From contig JAHHTB010000054.1 of assembly GCA_020024855.1 (NCBI GenBank), forward strand, positions 1 to 11,216: a stretch of 11,216 bases of DNA. The letters run 5' to 3'. Positions within the stretch are counted from its first letter, which is position 1; each line of letters starts with the position of its first letter. A model generated the notes under the pieces. The model was not told where the DNA came from. It was given only the letters and a program-made list of their open reading frames with translations, and ran no database searches. The stretch comes from Fusobacterium sp. GTDB lineage: Bacteria > Fusobacteriota > Fusobacteriia > Fusobacteriales > Fusobacteriaceae. The translations under genes and the position numbers were made by a program. Below, piece after piece: positions 7,347-11,216 of the stretch.

Positions 7347-7374
7347 AGTATACCACCACTTTGTTTTTTGTCAA
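7347..7374 (-). promoter_or_regulatory. Main promoter (P1) of the pilus operon
   Basis: Minus-strand TTGACA (7369-7374), 16-nt spacer and TATACT (7347-7352), preceded by TGG, which makes an extended -10. This is the best -35/-10 pair in the window apart from the rsmB one. The expected start near 7340 gives a leader of about 150 nt before the chaperone. A TGGTA-N16-TACCA inverted repeat (7330-7355) overlaps the -10 and start site and could be an operator. Confidence 0.8.
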
Positions 7375-7391
7375 GTTTTTTTTAGAAAAAA

Positions 7392-7417
7392 AAAGAGAGA
7401 ACTTTTATTCTCTCTTT
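7392..7417 (-). terminator. Intrinsic terminator after the Rrf2 regulator
   Basis: Minus-strand AAAGAGAGAA and TTCTCTCTTT form a 10-bp stem with a 6-nt loop, and the 3' arm runs on into nine T in all (7386-7394). It lies about 40 nt after the regulator stop and 17 nt before the P1 -35, separating the regulator transcript from the pilus operon. Confidence 0.85.
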
Positions 7418-7454
7418 AAAATTTTATTTCAATTTTTTTATTATCTTACTTATC

Positions 7455-7844
7455 CTACAACATTTTGAAAAATTTAGTTTCTTTCAATTCATCTAAAAAA
7501 TTTTTTTTAATTTTTTCCATAACTTTATTCAAAGGACAATTATTGCAATCCCATTTACAACCTTCTACATCTTTTGTACATTTTTTTATTTTTATTTTTT
7601 GTACTGCACTTATAACATCATACAAAGATATATTTTCTGGTTTTCTTGCTACTTCTATTCCTCCATTCAATCCTCTAACAGATATTAATAACTCTGCTTT
7701 TACAAGTTTAGTAACTACTTTTTGTCCTACTTTTAATGGAATGCGACACTCTTCTAATATTTCTTTCGTTTTTCTTTTTTCATCTGTCTCATACAATGTT
7801 AACAATATCCTCATTGCATAATGACTTTCTAATGAAATTTCCAT
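7455..7844 (-). CDS. Rrf2-family transcriptional regulator with four-cysteine cluster
   Basis: This 129-residue protein starts at ATG 7844 with AGGAG 7 nt upstream. The N-terminus HYAMRILLTLYE (8-19), the helix-turn-helix around 25-50 and the wing with SVRGLNGGIEVARKPENISL (55-74) are the hallmarks of the Rrf2 family (IscR, NsrR, CymR). Cysteines lie at 89, 96, 100 and 103 (C-X6-C-X3-C-X2-C), more than the three of IscR, plus a separate Cys33. They could hold an Fe-S cluster, making the regulator sensitive to iron, oxygen or nitric oxide; that is inference. Length is slightly short for the family (about 130-160). It is transcribed toward the pilus operon but separated from it by a terminator. 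Adjacency makes it a candidate pilus regulator, yet Rrf2 proteins often act elsewhere. Confidence 0.88.
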   Translation of the reverse strand: MEISLESHYAMRILLTLYETDEKRKTKEILEECRIPLKVGQKVVTKLVKAELLISVRGLNGGIEVARKPENISLYDVISAVQKIKIKKCTKDVEGCKWDCNNCPLNKVMEKIKKNFLDELKETKFFKML

Positions 7845-7883
7845 TGTCTTTCTCCTATCAAAAAATTATTTTAATCACATTAC

Positions 7884-7892
7884 ATTTTACCA
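7884..7892 (-). promoter_or_regulatory. Extended -10 element, likely promoter of the Rrf2 gene
   Basis: Minus-strand TGGTAAAAT is an extended -10 (TGnTAAAAT), placing a start near 7877 and a leader of about 30 nt. No good -35 is seen at 16-18 nt, so the call rests on the extended -10. The same TGG-plus-hexamer form occurs in P1 of the pilus operon. Confidence 0.35.
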
Positions 7893-7956
7893 TATTTTAT
7901 CTTTTTTTGATAGTTTATTTGTTTTTTTTATCTAAATAACAGCTCTTCTCTAAAAT

Positions 7957-8505
7957 TTATTTTTCTATTTTATTATTTTTATAAACACATTCCTTTACAA
8001 TTTTTCCTGTTTCATCATATTCTTTATACTCACCATTCAGTTCGCCATTTTCATAAAAAGCATTTATGTATATTTGACCATTTGAATAATATTCTTTATA
8101 TGTTCCTGAAAGTTTTCCATTTTTTATATTACAATCTTTTTGGACCTTACCATCTATGAAAAAACTAATATTTGTTTTTGTATTTTTAGAGTCTACATAT
8201 TCTACCAATTTTTTTGTTTGTCCATTTGGATAAAAAGCTTCATATCTTCCTACCATCTCTCCATCTACTAAATGATATACTGTATCTCTTGCTCCATTAG
8301 ATAAAAATGTCTCATAAAGTCCATTTAAATTTCCATTTTTATAGTTTTTTCTTGTTTCTATTTGTCCATTAGAGTAATAACATTTATATTCTCCCTCTCT
8401 AACTCCATTAACATAATTTTTTTCTTCTTTTACCTTTCCTGTTTCAAAATACTTTACCCATAAACCTTCTTTTTTTCCTGCCTCATTGTATTGATTAACC
8501 ATCAT
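7957..8505 (-). CDS. Cytoplasmic YwqK/MORN-like repeat protein
   Basis: This 182-residue protein starts at ATG 8505 with GGGAGG 5 nt upstream; a second ATG directly after it (8502) is equally good at 8 nt. It consists almost wholly of about seven repeats of 22-25 residues with the pattern G-x-Y/W-x-x-Y/F-x-x-x-G-x-x-x-x-x-x-x-Y-x-x-G, for example YKCYYSNGQIETRKNYKNG and YKEYYSNGQIYINAFYENG. The fifth repeat (near 110-132) is degenerate. This is the MORN_2/YwqK arrangement, in which repeats form a beta sheet used for protein or lipid contacts. There is no signal peptide or membrane segment, so it is probably cytoplasmic. Databases often name such proteins YwqK-family antitoxin, but no toxin gene is adjacent. 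It has its own promoter and is followed after about 110 nt by the Rrf2 gene without an evident terminator. Biological role unknown. Confidence 0.85.
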   Translation of the reverse strand: MMVNQYNEAGKKEGLWVKYFETGKVKEEKNYVNGVREGEYKCYYSNGQIETRKNYKNGNLNGLYETFLSNGARDTVYHLVDGEMVGRYEAFYPNGQTKKLVEYVDSKNTKTNISFFIDGKVQKDCNIKNGKLSGTYKEYYSNGQIYINAFYENGELNGEYKEYDETGKIVKECVYKNNKIEK

Positions 8506-8566
8506 AACCGCCTCCCTGAAAAAAAGTAAATTAAAATGTATTTTATTCTAACATTTTTATATTAAC

Positions 8567-8595
8567 AGTGTACCCTATATTCTTTTAAAAGTCAA
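8567..8595 (-). promoter_or_regulatory. Promoter of the YwqK-like gene
   Basis: Minus-strand TTGACT (8590-8595), 17-nt spacer, TACACT (8567-8572). The expected start near 8560 gives a leader of about 55 nt. It is divergent from the rsmB promoter; 46 bp separate the two -35 boxes. Confidence 0.6.
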
Positions 8596-8641
8596 TATAT
8601 AAAACGGCTCGTTTTTTTTAGAAAATTTTTTTTATCCTCGT

Positions 8642-8670
8642 TTGACATTATCAAAAAAGTAATGTATCAT
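8642..8670 (+). promoter_or_regulatory. Promoter of the rsmB-trmR unit
   Basis: TTGACA (8642-8647), 17-nt spacer, TATCAT (8665-8670), a near-consensus sigma-70 promoter. The expected start is near 8677, leaving an untranslated leader of about 220 nt before rsmB. Confidence 0.75.
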
Positions 8671-8898
8671 ATACAAGAAATAGAAAATCGGGGAATTATA
8701 CAGAAATAATTGATACTATCTATAACAATGATTTCATTTATAATAATTTACCTGTTGATAAAATTTAGAAAAATAAACTTAGTCACTTTATAAAAAAAAT
8801 TGTCACTATTTTTAGTTCTTTCTGTGATTAGATTTATTTGCTTTTTAAAAATTATTGATAATACTAATTTATTTAGTAAAACTATTGGGAGGAAAATT
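8671..8898 (+). other. Long AT-rich leader between the promoter and rsmB
   Basis: About 220 nt separate the expected transcript start from the TTG start of rsmB. I see no convincing hairpin-plus-U-run, riboswitch motif or leader peptide with a ribosome site. A 21-codon frame at 8728-8793 lacks a ribosome site. The last 25 nt hold the GGGAGG site of rsmB. A weaker internal promoter (TTGCTT ... GATAATAC near 8838-8863) cannot be excluded. Confidence 0.4.
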
Positions 8899-10197
8899 TT
8901 GAATATAAAACAAAGGATAATAAACTTATTATCAGAAGTTGATAATGGAAAATTTTCTAATATAGCTCTTAATGAATATTTTAAAGAAAATTCTCTTTCT
9001 GAAAAAGAGAGAGGATTTATAACTGAAGTTTTTTATGGAGTAATTAGAAATAAAATATTTTTAGATTATATTATCTCTAAAAAAGTTAAAGAGATAAAAA
9101 AAGATTGGCAAAAACAACTTCTTAGAATTTCTATCTATCAAATAACTTTTATGAATAGTGATTCAAAAGGTGTTATTTGGGAAGCTACTGAACTTACTAA
9201 GAAAAAATTTAGTGTTCCTGTTGGAAGATTTATAAATGGAGTTCTTAGAAGTTATGATAGAGAAAAAGAAGATATTTTAAAAGAACTTAAAGATAAAAAA
9301 AATTATCATATTATTCACTCTTATCCGAAATGGTTTGTCGAAAAAATGCAAGAAGAATACCCTAATGATTTTGAAAAAGTTTTAATCTCCTTGAAAAAAA
9401 TACCATACATGGCTGTAAGAGTTAATACTTTAAAATACTCTTGTGAAGACTTTGAAGCTCTTCTTCAAGAAAAAAATATAAAAATTATTAAAAAAGTTGA
9501 TTCTGTTTATTATATTAATTCGGGTGCTGTTATCTATTTTGACGAATTTAAAAATGGTAAAATTATAGCTCAAGACGGAGCTTCTTACTTGGCAGTAAAA
9601 AATCTTAATCCACAAAGTGGAGAAGTAGTTCTTGATTCTTGCTCAGCTCCTGGAAGTAAAAGTGTACTTATTGGAGAATTTATGAAAAATCAAGGAGAGA
9701 TTTTATCTCTTGATATCTATCCACATAAAATAAAACTTATTGAAGAAAATGCTAAGAAAATGGGAATTGATATTATAAAAGCAATTAAACTTGATGCTAG
9801 AAAAATTAAAGAACAGGGAAAACAATTTGATAAAATTCTTGTTGATGCTCCTTGTAGTGGCTATGGAGTAATTAGAAAAAAACCTGAAGCTCTGTATAAT
9901 AAAGATTTTTCAAATGTAAAAGAACTTGCTAATCTTCAATATGAAATCTTAGAATCTGCTAGTAATAATTTAAAAATTGGTGGTGAATTAGTTTATAGCA
10001 CTTGTACTATAACAAAAGAAGAAAACACAAAAAATATTATTAAATTTTTAGAAAATAATAAAAATTTCTCAAGTGTAAAAGTTGAAATCCCTGAAAATGT
10101 AAGTGGTGAATATGATGAAATCGGTGGATTTTTAATAAACTTTGAAGAAGAAATTGTAGATAATTTCTATATTGCTAAACTTATAAAAAATAACTAA
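8899..10197 (+). CDS. rsmB: 16S rRNA (cytosine-967-C5) methyltransferase RsmB/Sun
   Basis: Methylates a cytosine in small-subunit rRNA using SAM. I place the start at TTG 8899, with GGGAGG 6 nt upstream, giving 432 residues, the usual RsmB length; an in-frame TTG at 8800 lacks a ribosome site and would add a non-conserved tail. The N-terminal part (about 1-135) is a NusB-like RNA-binding domain (ERGFITEVFYGVIRNKIFLD, 37-56; FINGVLR, 111-117). The C-terminal Rossmann methyltransferase has SAM motif I VVLDSCSAPGSKS (243-255; other members have CAAPGGKT), acidic D272, motif IV VDAPCSGYGVIRKKPE (315-330, Cys319) and motif VI VYSTCT (365-370, Cys369, the expected nucleophile). All catalytic residues are present. 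It is followed after 33 nt by the next methyltransferase, probably co-transcribed. Confidence 0.93.
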   Translation: MNIKQRIINLLSEVDNGKFSNIALNEYFKENSLSEKERGFITEVFYGVIRNKIFLDYIISKKVKEIKKDWQKQLLRISIYQITFMNSDSKGVIWEATELTKKKFSVPVGRFINGVLRSYDREKEDILKELKDKKNYHIIHSYPKWFVEKMQEEYPNDFEKVLISLKKIPYMAVRVNTLKYSCEDFEALLQEKNIKIIKKVDSVYYINSGAVIYFDEFKNGKIIAQDGASYLAVKNLNPQSGEVVLDSCSAPGSKSVLIGEFMKNQGEILSLDIYPHKIKLIEENAKKMGIDIIKAIKLDARKIKEQGKQFDKILVDAPCSGYGVIRKKPEALYNKDFSNVKELANLQYEILESASNNLKIGGELVYSTCTITKEENTKNIIKFLENNKNFSSVKVEIPENVSGEYDEIGGFLINFEEEIVDNFYIAKLIKNN

Positions 10198-10230
10198 TAA
10201 AAATTTTGTTAAATAATTAAGGAGAAAAAA

Positions 10231-10890
10231 TTGTTAGAAGAATTAAAAGAAGCCAGCGAATATATAATTAATAAAATAAAGGAAACTGACCCACTTATTT
10301 TAGAATTAGAAGAATTTGCAAAAATTCATAATGTTCCTATTGTTACAAAAGAGGTTGCTAAATACTTAGAATTTATGATAAAAACTCATAATATTAAAAA
10401 TGTTCTTGAGGTTGGGACTGCTATTGGATATTCTGGTATCCTTATGGCTAGAATTATAGAAAAAAATGGTGGTACTCTTACTACTATTGAAATTGATGAA
10501 GAAAGATATAATCAAGCTAAAGAAAACTTTTCTAAGGCTAATCTTACAAATGTTAAAATGATACTAGGAGATGCCACTGAAGAAATAGAAAAATTAAATG
10601 ATAATTACGACTTTATCTTTATTGATGCTTCTAAAGGACAATATAAAAAATTTTTTGAAGACTCTTATAAAATGTTAAATGAAAATGGAATAGTTTTCAT
10701 TGATAATATTATGTTTAGAGGCTATCTTTATAAAGAGTATCCAAAAAGATTTAAAACAATAGTTAGAAAATTAGATGAGTTTATTGACTATTTGTATTCT
10801 AACTTTAACTTCACTTTGCTAGATTTTGGAGATGGAGTAGGGTTAGTATGGCGTGAAAGTGTCAATGAGAAACAAAAGAAAAATAAATAG
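10231..10890 (+). CDS. trmR: SAM-dependent O-methyltransferase, TrmR/YrrM-like (tRNA 5-hydroxyuridine methyltransferase)
   Basis: A 219-residue class I methyltransferase of the catechol-O-methyltransferase-like family. The start is TTG 10231 with AAGGAG 6 nt upstream. SAM motif I is VLEVGTAIGYSGILMA (58-73). The SAM-ribose acidic residue lies in TIEIDEERY (85-93) and GDA (113-115) follows. The metal-binding residues expected for the family are D132 (FIDASKGQYKKFFE) and D158-N159 (FIDNIMFRG). Length and motifs match Bacillus TrmR/YrrM (about 217 residues), which methylates 5-hydroxyuridine at the tRNA wobble position; this substrate is family knowledge, not visible here. It follows rsmB by 33 nt and precedes a strong terminator, so the two RNA-modifying enzymes likely form one transcript. 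The family is certain, trmR orthology likely; the lysine-rich tail (KQKKNK) is not conserved. Confidence 0.87.
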   Translation: MLEELKEASEYIINKIKETDPLILELEEFAKIHNVPIVTKEVAKYLEFMIKTHNIKNVLEVGTAIGYSGILMARIIEKNGGTLTTIEIDEERYNQAKENFSKANLTNVKMILGDATEEIEKLNDNYDFIFIDASKGQYKKFFEDSYKMLNENGIVFIDNIMFRGYLYKEYPKRFKTIVRKLDEFIDYLYSNFNFTLLDFGDGVGLVWRESVNEKQKKNK

Positions 10891-10911
10891 TTTTGAAGCA
10901 ACTAAAATATC

Positions 10912-10945
10912 AAAAAATGCTAAAATATTAATTTTAGCATTTTTT
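10912..10945 (+). terminator. Terminator of the rsmB-trmR unit
   Basis: A perfect 15-bp stem (AAAAAATGCTAAAAT / ATTTTAGCATTTTTT) with a 4-nt loop (ATTA) and a 3' U run, 22 nt after the trmR stop. Because the 5' arm begins with six A it can also act on the minus strand, where it would serve the convergent small gene whose stop it overlaps. Confidence 0.9.
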
Positions 10946-11115
10946 ATTTTAAAATCTTTTTATTTTCTTTAAACTGCTTTTTTAAATATAGAAATAATAC
11001 TCTAGAAAGTGCTGAGTGATACTGATTAAGAAGAGGTTCTTTTCTTACTAGATACTTTAAGTTGTGATCCAAAGCAAATTGTTTTAACTTTTTTTATCTC
11101 CATAAAACTCTGCAT
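10944..11115 (-). pseudogene. Short frameshifted gene or gene remnant, unidentified
   Basis: On the minus strand a frame of 49 sense codons (from 11093 to the TAA at 10944) encodes a protein-like, helix-forming basic sequence (LKQFALDHNLKYLVRKE ... LSRVLFLYLKKQFKENKK). It has no start of its own, being closed upstream by a TAA inside a run of seven A (11089-11095, T on the plus strand). Removing one A joins it to ATG 11115 (MQSFMEIKK) or ATG 11103 for a protein of about 52-56 residues. As written, ATG 11115 gives only 29 codons. Purine-rich GAGGGAGAG lies about 16 nt before ATG 11115, too far for an ideal ribosome site. A good promoter lies upstream. It could be a decayed gene, a C-terminal remnant of a mobile element, a slippage-controlled gene or a sequencing error. 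No family recognised. Confidence 0.4.
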
Positions 11116-11169
11116 GATTTTATTACTTAATCTCTCTCCCTCTTTAATTCACATTGTAAAATATACTTT

Positions 11170-11198
11170 AGTATATAATAAAATATATAAAACCTCAA
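11170..11198 (-). promoter_or_regulatory. Candidate promoter upstream of the frameshifted small gene
   Basis: Minus-strand TTGAGG (11193-11198), 17-nt spacer, TATACT (11170-11175). The expected start near 11163 is about 50 nt before ATG 11115. The hexamers and spacing are good, but the region is extremely AT-rich, so chance is possible. Confidence 0.5.
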
Positions 11199-11216
11199 AT
11201 GAATATCATCTAAAAT

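Noticed and set aside
7498..7516. A8/A6 runs inside the Rrf2 gene as a phase-variation site
   Set aside because: The frame is intact and runs of this size are common lysine codon runs in this AT-rich genome.
7884..7892. TGGTAWAMT shared by the Rrf2 and pilus promoters as an Rrf2 operator
   Set aside because: The shared bases are simply the extended -10 element (TGG plus -10 hexamer) in both promoters, so no operator is needed to explain them.
7957..8505. YwqK-like gene as the antitoxin of a toxin-antitoxin pair
   Set aside because: No small toxin-like gene is adjacent; the repeat pattern alone does not show antitoxin function.
8728..8793. 21-codon leader ORF before rsmB
   Set aside because: No ribosome site, hydrophobic AT-rich composition typical of chance frames.
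8800..8898. N-terminal extension of rsmB from TTG 8800
   Set aside because: No ribosome site; the added 33 residues do not resemble RsmB. TTG 8899 has GGGAGG at 6 nt and gives the usual family length.
1..11216. CRISPR array, tRNA, rRNA, intact insertion sequence or attachment site
   Set aside because: No regularly spaced direct repeats, cloverleaf, rRNA-like stretch or transposase with inverted ends was seen on either strand.

Overview
The window looks like chromosomal DNA from a member of the Fusobacteriota, most likely Fusobacterium. The DNA is very AT-rich, with AAA/ATA/TTA/GAA-dominated codon use, strong AGGAGG-type ribosome binding sites and TTG starts. These resemble a low-GC Gram-positive, yet the genes encode an outer-membrane machine, so the cell has two membranes. 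The YwqK-type repeat protein also fits this group, where such proteins are common. The genus is an inference, not a direct reading.

Left two thirds (1-7374, minus strand): one apparent operon for a chaperone-usher pilus of the alternate (alpha, CS1/CFA-I-like) class. In transcription order it contains a periplasmic chaperone (6452-7192), a cysteine-free major pilin (5846-6373), an 832-residue usher-like outer-membrane protein (3260-5758), two small exported proteins (2772-3263 and 2300-2758) and a very large exported protein of at least 766 residues that runs off the left edge (1-2299), probably the tip adhesin. The order chaperone - pilin - usher - tip is that of the E. coli CS1/CFA-I operons. 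The last four genes are packed with overlaps or almost no gaps. A strong hairpin between pilin and usher probably keeps pilin output above usher output. The operon leader has a near-consensus promoter, an 18-base homopolymer tract and a second possible promoter, an arrangement that could make the pilus phase-variable.

Middle (7392-8595, minus strand): an Rrf2-family regulator with four clustered cysteines lies just upstream of the pilus operon, separated by a clear terminator. Upstream of it is a cytoplasmic YwqK/MORN-like repeat protein with its own promoter.

Right (8642-10945, plus strand): a divergent housekeeping unit with a near-consensus promoter, a leader of about 220 nt, rsmB (16S rRNA cytosine-5 methyltransferase) and a TrmR/YrrM-type SAM methyltransferase. 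Both genes start with TTG, and the unit ends in a 15-bp perfect hairpin. Beyond it, on the minus strand, is a short frameshifted gene or gene remnant with a good promoter (10944-11198).

The item most worth attention is the CS1-like pilus locus in a fusobacterial background: its unusual usher N-terminus, its three post-usher exported proteins and its homopolymer-containing leader.
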